Positions 23,832-33,340 of a DNA stretch of 44,368 bases are shown one piece after another. Position 1 is the stretch's first letter, and each line of letters begins with the position of its first letter. This DNA comes from Trachelipus rathkii. Its lineage: Eukaryota > Arthropoda > Malacostraca > Isopoda > Trachelipodidae. The stretch covers positions 1 to 44,368 of the forward strand of contig JABUQX010113209.1 of assembly GCA_015478945.1 (NCBI GenBank), written 5' to 3'. The notes below the pieces were generated by a model. That model searched no databases and was not told the DNA's origin. It was given only the letters and a program-made list of their open reading frames with translations. The position numbers and the translations under genes are program-made.

Positions 23832-23870
23832 ATTTTTTTTTTTTAAATTTTTTTTTATTTTTTTTTTTTA
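23832..23870 (-). mobile_element. Poly(T) tract, possible tail of a minus-strand retroelement
   Basis: Three T runs broken by A's lie 15 bases after the poly(A). On the minus strand this is a poly(A) tail. A decayed minus-strand LINE lies to the right (24190-25090), so this could be its 3' terminus, though an AT array and unrecognised sequence intervene. Confidence 0.35.
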
Positions 23871-24077
23871 TTTCAATCTCCTAATTCTCAGGCAAGTTAA
23901 TTCAAGCTTATATATTGTAATCGACAAGAGTGCTGAATAGATTGTTGGATATGGATATTTCAAAAAGTATCCGTGGGTCATGTCATGAGCAGCCGTCGGC
24001 TATTTAAAGACCGACAAATCGATCAGCGATCTGAAATGACCGTTCTTAAAGAATCGTTCGTTCAGAAATGTCTCACT

Positions 24078-24138
24078 ATATATATATATATAATTATATT
24101 ATTATATATTAATATATATATAATATATATATATTATT

Positions 24139-24171
<33 letters not shown>

Positions 24172-24180
24172 TAATAATAT
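24078..24180. repeat. (AT)n array
   Basis: Phase-scrambled TA repeat. The short frame that runs into it (23973-24182) is mostly Tyr and Ile from the repeat and is not a gene. Confidence 0.85.
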
Positions 24181-24189
24181 GAGAGAGAA

Positions 24190-25090
24190 GAGTAGAAAGC
24201 AGTTTCATTGTTCTAACAATATATAGGAGAGTGACGCAATCGTTCAATGGATAGAAGAGAAGTAGAGGTTAGTAAAGAGAGGAAATTGACAGATGGGAAA
24301 GTCCTAGATCTACCTATCTAGGAAGAGCAATGTGTGTGTGAAAGACCCCAGAATATTGTGCATACCCATACAAGGTGAATAACTCCCTTTACAGAGAAGC
24401 ACTGGGAAAGTGAGAAAAAGTTCGAAGGTGCCCAAATGCCCAAACTCTTAGAGTCTGTTAGAAGTGAAGTAATGTCGCATCCTTTCCGTAAGGTTGCAAA
24501 AAATGAAACAGCAAGAATTTGAGAACATAGAAAGTTCGTTGGGTATGTTGAAGATGATAATTATTATCAGAGTGTAAAATTATGTCTGTAGATAAATAAC
24601 GAACTGTGTTTTTAAGCAGTGAAAAGCTAAGCTACAATTATCTTTACCCAATTTGAGGCTAGAAAGATCAAGGCCAGTTCTCAGAGACCACCCTTCTTAC
24701 ATCAACTATTTCATGCCGAATGGAGCGGAGCGTCTTTAAATTAAAAGAGTCGTCGGCATAAGAAAATAGGAGCGAAGTGGATAGAGAGGTCAATTAATAA
24801 AAGAAGAAAAAGAATCGGATAGGATAGTACTCTGTTGAACACCATAATTAATAGATTACAGAGTAAACGGTGGCCTTATACAACAACGTTAATGGAACGA
24901 ACGAAATGATATCAGGAGAAAGAGAAAGATGGACCCGAATGAAGGAATTTAGAAATTAAAGCTTTGTGTCGAAAGCCTTCGATATTTCTGCGCCACATCA
25001 AAAGAATTCTACCAGAAAGTCGAAGAGACACACATGGAAGCGTTTCTTAGAAAGTATGAATAGCTCTCACAGGTAAAAATAAAAGAATGA
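24190..25090 (-). pseudogene. Decayed jockey/CR1-like LINE reverse transcriptase
   Basis: This is the RT part of a non-LTR retrotransposon, which would copy element RNA into DNA at the target site. Reading the minus strand from about 25080 downward, the motifs appear in the expected order but in changing frames. ISKAFD (24968-24985) is the first catalytic Asp region, followed by HKALISKF. GVQQSTILS (about 24818-24844) corresponds to the usual GVPQGSVLSP. FIN and DL follow, split by one extra base (24786-24801). Next comes YADDS, the RT active site, with the YADD codons intact at 24749-24760. Further on, FTHTLLFLDR (about 24300-24345) corresponds to the thumb-side STHTALLDRVESKAF-type segment. 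A relative intact in this region would be continuous; here single-base indels break it repeatedly. The class is inferred from remembered crustacean LINE proteins. No endonuclease part is seen upstream. Confidence 0.7.
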
Positions 25091-25197
25091 AATGTTCGAA
25101 ACTTTTTTAAAGATAAATCGAATATTATAATAAATGGCGTAAAGTAATAGGTACGATAGGTCAAAAGATTGAATGTGGGTCCCCCCTATTGTTTGGC

Positions 25198-25310
25198 ATA
25201 TTATATATATTATATATATATATATATATAATATATAATATAAGCTATATATATATATAATATTATATATATAATATATATATATTATATATATATAATT
25301 ATATAATTAT
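25198..25310. repeat. (AT)n array
   Basis: TA repeat just upstream (minus-strand sense) of the LINE remnant. Confidence 0.85.
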
Positions 25311-25362
25311 GAATATACCTGTAGTAATCAGCGGCGACTCCAGCAACTTTTTACAACTCGTG

Positions 25363-25505
25363 CTCCTCTCTCTCTCTCATCTCTCTCTCCTCTCTCTATA
25401 TATTATATATAATATATATATATATATATATATTATATATAATAATATATATTTATATATATTATATATTATATAATATATTATATAAGTTATATTATTA
25501 ATAAT
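25363..25505. repeat. (CT)n followed by (AT)n
   Basis: CT run at 25363-25397, then TA array. The same CT-to-TA junction is seen at 19612-19795. Confidence 0.85.
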
Positions 25506-25810
25506 AAAGTTAAATATAATAAAGTGAAAAATAAATAAATAAAGTTAGTAGCCCTACTTTACAATATGGCACATCACAAATACTTGCAAGCAACAATTTT
25601 ATGGGGAAAATTCTCGCGTACGCAATCTCCGCATTCGATTTGGGCACGAATAGTCGCATTTTTTAATGGATTAAAAATAGCATTATATAATAGCGATGAT
25701 TCTTAGACTATATAGTTTCAATTTACATAATATAATATTTATATATAATATTTTTTTTGAGCAATTCTGCAAAAAAAAATAAAAAATAAAAAAAAGAAAT
25801 TTATATTTTA

Positions 25811-25909
25811 GCATTGATTTGTAAAGGATTGACTGTTTCTCTTGTTAATTCGTGCGTAGCAATGAATTTGTAAAGGATGATGTTTTCTATTATTAACTCG
25901 TGCTAGAGC
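25811..25909 (+). repeat. 50-bp tandem duplication
   Basis: Two adjacent units (25811-25860 and 25861-25909) share ATTTGTAAAGGAT, then TTTCTNTTNTTAA and TCGTGC. A possible third, more diverged copy lies near 26185-26215 (CTGTTTCTATTCGCTCGTG). Confidence 0.7.
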
Positions 25910-25929
25910 ATGAGTGTAGGAGTCTCTCT

Positions 25930-26055
25930 GATATAATATATATAGGTAATCATATTATAAATTAATATAATATATATATATATAATATATATATATATTA
26001 TTATTATACTAATAATTAATATAATATATATAATTATATATAATATATAATATAG
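25930..26055. repeat. (AT)n array
   Basis: TA repeat with ATT words. The minus-strand Ile/Tyr frame across it is spurious. Confidence 0.8.
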
Positions 26056-26261
26056 GCGGAAGATGAAACGATTTGAGTCTATGAAACAGTATTTCATTTC
26101 TCTGCAAACTAAATTGACGCTCAAAACTACTACTAACTATTTACTTGAATAATTTTGTTTTCTTGTTAATTGGTTTCTAAGTAAAACTGTTTCTATTCGC
26201 TCGTGGGCTGAGTGATCACTAGCGTCGAACCATTAGGTCATGCGTCAATCTATTTCTGTTA

Positions 26262-26333
26262 ATATATATAATATAATATATATAAATATATAATATATAT
26301 ATATATAATATATATAATAATATATTAATATAT

Positions 26334-26367
<34 letters not shown>

Positions 26368-26475
26368 ATATTTATATAATATATATATATATATATAATA
26401 ATATATAAATAATAATAATAAATAATTATTAAAAAATAATAATAATAATCAATAATAATAATAATAAATAATAAA
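26262..26475. repeat. (AT)n array followed by (AAT)n
   Basis: TA array to about 26405, then AATAATAAT triplets with small breaks to about 26475. Confidence 0.85.
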
Positions 26476-27120
26476 TGCTGCTCAAGAGTTTAATGTTAAT
26501 AGTACGGTATCCAAATTGAAAACTAAAAATGTTTTTTCCTTTTCCCAGTAATTAAAATAGTTAGTCTTAAAAATAAGATTTTCTTACTTTTGCCTTCGGG
26601 GGGGAGGGCGAAGAGGGAGGGGATAAGAGGGATAAGTTTGCAAGTTAGAATGAGCAGAGTTAGAAGAAGTAAAAATAAAATTGTTTAAACCAATATGGTA
26701 AACTTTGCCTATCCCTAATCATGAAATAGTAAACCGAAAGCTAACTTATATTTTTTTTAAAACATTTTTGATAAATGGTTTTTTATTTTCCTATTTTATT
26801 ATATTTTTATTCATTTATTTAGTTTTGAAACCATTTTTTTCTAATCTCTTATTTTTACTATTTTCGTTTTATCTTCATGAAAATAATAATAATAATATTT
26901 GATCGCTTTTTTCTTTTTTTTCTTTTTTTTTATGAATTTAAAATATTTTTTTAAAGGAAATTGGATGTGTCTATACGGAGACGTTGGTGGTCAGCTTTAT
27001 CCACATGTGACTGTATGGATTAAATTTATTAACAATTTTCTTTCATTTTTTTCGTTTCCGATTTGGCAAACATAATTACAATTTTCTTACCCTTTAGTTA
27101 ATATTTTTAAAAGTTTCTCG
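26476..27120. other. Unassigned AT-rich sequence
   Basis: Contains a G-rich patch at 26598-26635 and T-rich runs near 26905-26931. A plus-strand Phe/Leu-rich frame at 26705-26902 ends in an AAT run and is regarded as chance. No gene seen. Confidence 0.5.
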
Positions 27121-27124
27121 AGTT

Positions 27125-27195
27125 ATTATATTATTTATTATTATTATTATTATATATATTATTATTAATATTATTATTATTATTATATTATATAT
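27125..27195. repeat. (TTA)n microsatellite
   Basis: Triplet repeat with TA interruptions. Confidence 0.85.
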
Positions 27196-27756
27196 TATAT
27201 TAAATATATTGATATAAGTATCTACTATTATTTATAAATGAATAAAGCAAATGTAAAGACATGTGTTAGATTAATTATAAAAGAAAATATTTACGCTCAG
27301 TAAAACGAAATGTTTCGTTTGAAACAAGGGTATTCTCAATGATGGTTGTCAAAAATAGGGTTAACTCTAAACGTTCCAGATGTTATCAGCATTTGTATTT
27401 AGACATTAGACATTGCATATAAATGTTGATTAAGATTTTTTGAATGATTTTATATATATATATCCTATATAAATAATATTAATCATATATAAATATACTA
27501 ATACCCACCTAACATAATTTGTCCAAAGGAGGAGACATAATATACTATATATATATATAATTTATATTATAATATACTAGTAGTAATATTACTTATCGTA
27601 ACTTTAACAGAATTAACCACTATAATTTTATGGGATTTTTATTTTTCAAAAAATTCAAATTTTCAAACAAAGTAAAACAAATATAAGTATATGGTGAAAA
27701 AACACATTTATTTTGGGTCTATATATGTGAAATGGTTGTATAATGAATATTATTGT
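27196..27756. other. AT-rich flank of the Tc1 remnant
   Basis: Unique AT-rich sequence with TA words at about 27453-27575. If the Tc1 element kept its 3' terminal inverted repeat it would be here, but I could not identify it. Confidence 0.45.
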
Positions 27757-28976
27757 TTATAAGCATTTGGCACCTTTGTGCATGAATAGTCTTTAACACG
27801 TCTTGACATGCTAGTGATCAAAGTTCTGCACATTTCTTGAATTCGCGAGATCGAACCAAACTTCAATAAGACGTTCTATAATTTGTTTGTCGTAATGGGG
27901 TTCTATGTATTTTTCCTCCTATGAGTTATGCACATAAACTCTCTAAATAGGCATATCATGTCTGAGAATTTCCAGCTCATCGGAGCACCTGAACCGCCTT
28001 TCTCTGTGCACCATTCTTCACACGATTTTGCAGTATGGCATGAGCAGAGTCCTTCGTTTGAAAATCCAAGGACTTTTTCACCATACATGTCCCTATTGAG
28101 GTAACAAACACTTTAAGTCTCTATGTTTAACTCATAAATTGGTACCCATGGTTCCATCAACAATGTGTAATCGGCTTGTTCCATGCACAGTATCAGCTCC
28201 CACCATGAATTTTTGTTGGAAATTATGTATCTCAGCACTTGAGCTAAAAATTCTCTCACCAGCCGCTCGAACAGATCTGACACGGTCATCGTACTCGCGA
28301 TGTTGATTCGGTAGAGAAGTACTACATGAAACAGAAAATTACACGTTATACAGTTCCAAGAGAACTAATACTACATGAATAATAAAATATTAATTTAAAG
28401 TACAGTTAAAAAAAATACTGTCACAGATACTGTAACAGAAAATATTCTTATATCCACTAATAAATTATTTTTATGCACCACAACTTCTAATAATAATTAA
28501 TGATCTTTGTCCAATACAAGTTAACTATAGATGTGTCATTCTTACCTTTTCCCATTGCTCGGAAGTCCTCTCAACATGGTTCTTAGCCCAGGCATAACGT
28601 GTCTTCATCATCATCTCTGTAAGTCGAGGCTTCTTTCTCGGGCGATACACTTTCAATCCAACTTCCAAAAGCCTCTTGTTCACTGTTCTTCAGAATAACC
28701 CCTCCCAGCCAGTTAAAATAAATCTGTTTGCAGTTAATCTTCTGTAAGAAAGCTCTTTATTATCTTTCTATCCATTCTAGGAGTTGTTTTACGTTTCCGA
28801 CCACATTTCCAACCCTACTCGAGTTCAAATTTTGACTGTTTTCCATTTTCTTTTAATATTGCTAACTGATTTTATTGACATAATTCAATTTTTGGCTATT
28901 CTTTCTGTTTTACGTCCTACACTATAGAACATTTAATTTGTCAACTTGCATGACTCAAGGTCCTTAATTTACCCAT
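27757..28976 (-). pseudogene. Tc1/mariner-family transposase, frameshifted, with intron-like insertion
   Basis: A cut-and-paste DNA transposase of the Tc1 type. On the minus strand an ATG at 28976 opens MGKLRTLSHAS, a typical Tc1 N terminus. Then come RKENGKQ and GRKRKTTPRMDRKII (about 28760-28805; the paired DNA-binding helix-turn-helix region) and RTVNKRLLEVGLKVYRPRKK, continuing to YAWAKNHVE and EQWEK (28546-28692). After a 224-bp gap come FSTEST (about 28303-28318), DRVRSVRAAGERIF, HGTSRLHIVDGTM (about 28150-28190), CHTAKSCEEWCTEKG (about 28000-28045), IIERLIEVWF (about 27854-27884) and a stop at 27757. The family has a DDE/D triad. The first Asp (FSDEST) is T here, the second (QQDNAPCHTA) is lost in NEGLCSCHTA, and the third region (NPIEN) is scrambled. 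It is therefore inactive as written, with at least five frame changes. Full-length relatives are about 340 residues, and the span fits once the insertion is removed. Confidence 0.85.
28322..28545 (-). other. GT-AG intron-like insertion inside the Tc1 transposase
   Basis: On the minus strand the coding match stops at GGGAAAAG and is followed by GTAAGAATG (good 5' splice site, from 28545). It resumes as TACTTCTCTACC after TTTTCTGTTTCATGTAG, a pyrimidine-rich 3' splice site ending at 28322. Joining the two sides keeps the frame (EK then YFS), right before the first catalytic Asp position. The 224 bases are AT-rich with several stops and show no transposase similarity. Confidence 0.55.
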
Positions 28977-29360
28977 TTCTAAAGTTCAAATACATAGATT
29001 TGTTAAAACAATATAAAACGACAAGTTCCTATTTTAACAATCAATGTCTGGAACATCATATTACTGCAAAATAAAATTAAAAGTCTATAAGAGAGCAGAA
29101 AATTCAACTTCACAAAGCCAACTAATACACAATACGATTCGTCAAAATCTCGGCGCGGACTAATACACGTTGGTCCAAATATTTCCTACAGGTATGCCAG
29201 ATTTACTCGAATATTAGACTAAAAGTCACTCTAAAAATTATGTTTTATAATATATTTTACATTGTATAAAATATAAATGAATTGCAAATTAAATACATTT
29301 TGTTGACCATTAGGGTTGAAAATATTAAATTTTTGAAAATCATAAATTTGTGCCAAGTAC
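28977..29360. other. 5' flank of the Tc1 remnant
   Basis: AT-rich unique sequence. ACAGGTATGCCAG followed by ATATTAGACTAAAAGTCAC (about 29188-29230) has the flavour of a Tc1-type inverted repeat, but no partner was found on the other side, so I do not call it. Confidence 0.35.
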
Positions 29361-29850
29361 TTGCATATTGTTACATATTATATAATACTATATTAAATAC
29401 ACAATATACTATAAATAATATAATAAACTTATAAATCTCTATATATATATAAATAATAATATATTATATATATATAATAATATAATGGATATAATTAGTA
29501 TATATATAAATCCAATATATAATCACATAATAGGATATAATAATTTTATATTAATATATATTATATCTATTTAATATATATATATTCACTAATAGCCATG
29601 TGGCCGAATCTTTACTTAACTATAATATATTAATATTCATAAATATAATGTATATATTACCAAATATATTATATATATATAATATATTATATATATATAT
29701 AATTATATATATATATATCATATAATATATAATTATTAAGCGCCCCAATTTAATTTATTATACTTTACACATTTTTTAATTATTATATTATTTATTATAT
29801 ATTATTTATTATATTATTATAATTATATATTACTAAATAATATATTTATA
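29361..29850. repeat. AT-rich array with short unique insert
   Basis: TA and TAA words over about 490 bp, interrupted near 29590-29630 and 29738-29760 by less biased sequence. Confidence 0.75.
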
Positions 29851-29937
29851 ATATTAATATAGCCTTTAATAGGTCTTATTCAGAGACCAAGATATCAAAT
29901 CAGAATTATAATCTATAATACGATTATGATTATGGTT

Positions 29938-30035
29938 AGTTGTTTGAGTTGGTTGTTGTGTTGTTGTTGTTGTGATGTTTTGTGTTGTTTGTGTTGTTGT
30001 GTTGTGTTGTGTTGTTGTTGTTGTGTTGTTTGTTG
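29938..30035. repeat. (TTG/TTGTG)n microsatellite
   Basis: GTTGTGTTGTTG-type tract. The Cys/Leu/Val-rich frames that run through it are spurious. Confidence 0.9.
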
Positions 30036-30096
30036 TCCGTATGTTACATTCTCAAATATGTTATATTACTATTATCTATTGCATTATTTATTATTT

Positions 30097-30105
30097 TTTA
30101 TATTA

Positions 30106-30168
<63 letters not shown>

Positions 30169-30177
30169 TATTTTTTT

Positions 30178-30209
<32 letters not shown>

Positions 30210-30215
30210 TTATTT
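30097..30215. repeat. (TTA)n then (TTTA)n microsatellites
   Basis: About 24 TTA triplets (30097-30169), then a T-rich break, then about nine TTTA tetranucleotides (about 30175-30213). Confidence 0.95.
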
Positions 30216-30322
30216 AAATCTGTATTAATCATTATTGATGACTTTTCTTTAATATATATATGATATTTTAAAATATTTGTTGAATTTGATATTAATTATA
30301 ATTTATATATATATATTTGCAG

Positions 30323-30410
30323 CAGCTCCACTCGGAGTATAGAAGTACTTATAAATGGCACGAATACTCGCCCACCACGCAAGTCGTCAGACACGCACCC
30401 AGGAGAAGAG
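30323..30410 (+). CDS. Orphan exon-like segment with splice signals
   Basis: An 88-base, mixed-composition island sits in AT-rich DNA. It is preceded by TATATATTTGCAG (acceptor) and followed by GTAAGTAAGC, a near-ideal donor. Frame 1 is open throughout and begins QLHSEYRSTYKWHEYSP, ending in an Arg-rich PRRR. Frame 2 is also open; frame 3 has a stop. The SEYRSTYKW string recalls the SEYxxxFxWK-type repeats of MDM1-like microtubule proteins, but that is a weak memory-based likeness, too short to name a gene. If real, it is an internal exon whose neighbours lie in other parts of a large gene. No partner exon was recognised within the window. Confidence 0.4.
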
Positions 30411-31009
30411 GTAAGTAAGCTTTTCACAATTACTTTTTCATTCCTTCGGTTTTTCTTAGAGATGCAAAAAAGATGGTGGATTAAATTTTATTCATTGTAA
30501 CAATTTCAAATTAATAGGAATTTTTTTTATATTTGCTAATTAAGAGGTGGTGCATAATGTATTTAACTATTTCTTATGTATCCTTTTCGTTCACTGATAA
30601 GTTTTCTAAACGTTTTTAAACTTTACTTTTTTTTATTTATATTTTCTTAATTACTATTTTTTTTTTTTTAATTCTGACAAAGTTAATATTTTGTTTTTCA
30701 TATAATTATTATTCATATAGTTATTATCATTATTAATTTCTCAAATATTTTTCGAGCTCTTTTTTTTCTTCAAAGTAAAAAAGACTACGAGAGCGGGGAA
30801 GGAGGTGGTGTATGTAACTTTTCATATACTTTTGAATATATAATGAAATGTTTCAGACAGAATATCATTTTAAAGGTAGAACCTATGGCATATTATTAAT
30901 TGTCCAATAAAATTTATTATAACTAACACAACTACTCGAACTACTGTTACTACAACAACTATTCCTCACGCACCTAACCTAGTAACAATAGCCAGAAATC
31001 ATGCACCTT
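30411..31009. other. AT-rich sequence following the exon-like segment
   Basis: T-rich unique DNA, as expected of an intron, with T runs near 30635-30669. A short G-rich patch (30792-30810) is present. No other exon candidate found. Confidence 0.45.
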
Positions 31010-31900
31010 CTTCCACTAGCTTCATCTTCTGCGGATCAAGCTCCTTCTATGATCTGCTGAGTAATGTCTTCTGACCTCTGAGTATGTGCGATATACATTT
31101 GTTAGCTGCACATCACAATGGCCACATTGAACAACATTTTGTACGACTCAATCAGCTCTATCTATCGCTTATCCACGATATTGCGACTGCAGTCTTGCGG
31201 CTCCAGATAAACATGTCAACTCTCTAGTGTCTTTTTATTTTGAAAAGTCTGTTCTAGGTTTATCGTGTCTAGAGTCTCCAATATACCGATATGTTACACT
31301 CCCTCTGACGAGAAACTCGAACTAATTCACATGTTGGGGTCTCATTGTATTCGCGCTTCTTCGCCCTTGCTGAGAACAGTCGAAGACTTACTTTTAGCTC
31401 TGACAGGTGTTCCATCAATGGCTGGACTGACGTTGTCGAGATACCACTGACAATCAAGAGTTCTAAAGTCTACAACCTCTTTCCTCTGCAGACCTATATT
31501 ACTATCTTAGATTCCCGTTTCCTCTCTGATCTTGCCGTAGCTAGGTGTAAGAGAGAGTTTTATCCAAAGTCCCTTCCCGGGGCTCCCCTGTCCGCACGGT
31601 CGGGTCGTTTAGACGATCGGGCCTACTAATACATTCGTCTTTTATCCTAACACTTCTCCCGCGCTTTCTTGCTAGGCTCGAAATAGCTCTTCTTTTCACG
31701 CATATGCTCACTCAGTTCTTGGCAATCTCCTGCTCTCTAAAACACATTCTCTGCGATGTGTCAAGAGACACAAACAGTGGGGCAAGCTCATGTGTGTCAA
31801 TCTATTCAATCCTCTCGTCGAGTCCCGACAGTTTATCTACGAGCCAGAGGTCTAAGAAATCGACATACTTTGAAACTTATTATTAGCATTATGCTGGTAA
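31010..31900. other. Pyrimidine-biased island, possible LINE debris
   Basis: Less AT-biased, with C/T-rich plus strand and several overlapping open frames on both strands (31265-31629, 31704-31886 and minus 31269-31457). The composition resembles the body of the minus-strand LINE at the right end of the window. I could not align any RT or endonuclease motif, so this stays unassigned. Confidence 0.3.
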
Positions 31901-32960
31901 ACAGTTGGCTGTGAGCCTATTATTTGATCCTGAATCGTAATTAATAATAAAGAACCTTTAATTGCCTAGAAGATTAGGAAAATAAACTGAATCTCTTAGA
32001 GAAACGTATAGGGGATGGTGGGAGGATTAAATGAAATTTGTAAACATACTAAAATTGAGCTTAGGCCTATGCCTGAGGTGATCATGTATAGGGCACAAAT
32101 AATTTTATTCTCATAATTGATGCTTTCTCACATGAGCATATCATCTCAAACTCTGATGGATGAAACAGCAGATGAAGATCGATTGAGGGAAAGCTGAGAA
32201 GTTAGTCATATAGAGTACGTTTATGTATTTTACGAGTCGTAATATAGAAAGGAAGAGAACGTGATCAAATAGACATATAGCTCAAATAACAAGGATAATT
32301 ATGTTTTAAATACTGTATTACTGACCCAAATACTAACTGACTTCTATTTCTATATGAAATAAGAGAAATTGAGTAGAAAATGGTGCTTAAGAACATTCAG
32401 AAATTTAATTGAAGGTATGAATGATAATTGTAGTAAGGGCAGTAGAAAAAAGTTCTAGGTCTGAGCGATGAATTTATATCAGTTGGAATCCGAGCTTATC
32501 TACAACGAAACTTAGTATTTGCCAATACATCAATTAATCAAGGAGCGATTTAAAAAAGAAATACTTGCAAAGGTACTTAGTTTTATAATTTTGAAGAAAG
32601 TGAAAGTGACTACAAGTCGAGTCAGTTAGTGTAAAAAGGAAAAAGAAAAATCATGTGCTTAATTTCAAAGGGGTAGAAGGACAGAGTGATTGTCTTTTTA
32701 CCCAAAAAATCAATTTCTATCTGGGGAAAAATATAATTCCTTAATTGTGAAAGTGAACAAAGCAATTTCCCAAACATAGAGTAACTAGCCCAAAATTAAC
32801 TCTCATTTCCAGTCTCCTCTATATATTCCAGAGAAATCATTTTCATTTTCAGATAAGGAAATATATTTGAGGAAAAAGGTTTAAAAATATCGCCCATACT
32901 GATGACACAGTTTTCTTTTACTTTCACCACAATTCTGTATATATTTTCAAAAGTGTTTAC
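31901..32960. other. Unassigned AT-rich sequence
   Basis: About 1 kb of unique sequence with A-rich patches. No extended frame, RNA or repeat recognised on either strand. Confidence 0.5.
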
Positions 32961-33340
32961 AGAAAGTTAACTATATTATTATTATATATATTAATAAGTC
33001 GTGATATATAGCATATTAGATATATATAGCTATATTATATGGTTAGTTGGTATGATGATTATACTATATATTATTTAGCGTGGTATAATATATAATAAGT
33101 ATATTATTATATATTGATATATAGAGGGGTAGAGGAGGAATCAGGAAGCATGGAGTAGGATGAGTTTGTTAGATCAAAAGGTTAATTAATATATTAGTAT
33201 ATATATTATATAATGATATATATAGTATGAGCCAGTTAGTTGGTATGTCATATAGAGTAGTATTATATATGACTAGATATTGTTATAGCATATTAGATAT
33301 ATTATTAGTAACTATTAGATTATTTAGATATAGTGTAGAT
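32961..33340. repeat. Degenerate AT-rich repeat
   Basis: TATATAT, GATATAT and TAGTATG words with frequent G interruptions, less regular than the other arrays. Confidence 0.6.

Noticed and set aside
25329..25350. CAGCGGCGACTCCAGC as a hAT tip
   Set aside because: It resembles CAGTGGCG-type tips, but no opposite end was found nearby and the similarity covers only about 10 bases.
29926..30263. Two overlapping Cys/Leu/Tyr/Ile-rich open frames
   Set aside because: They run through the TTG, TTA and TTTA microsatellites. The residue runs are products of the repeats.
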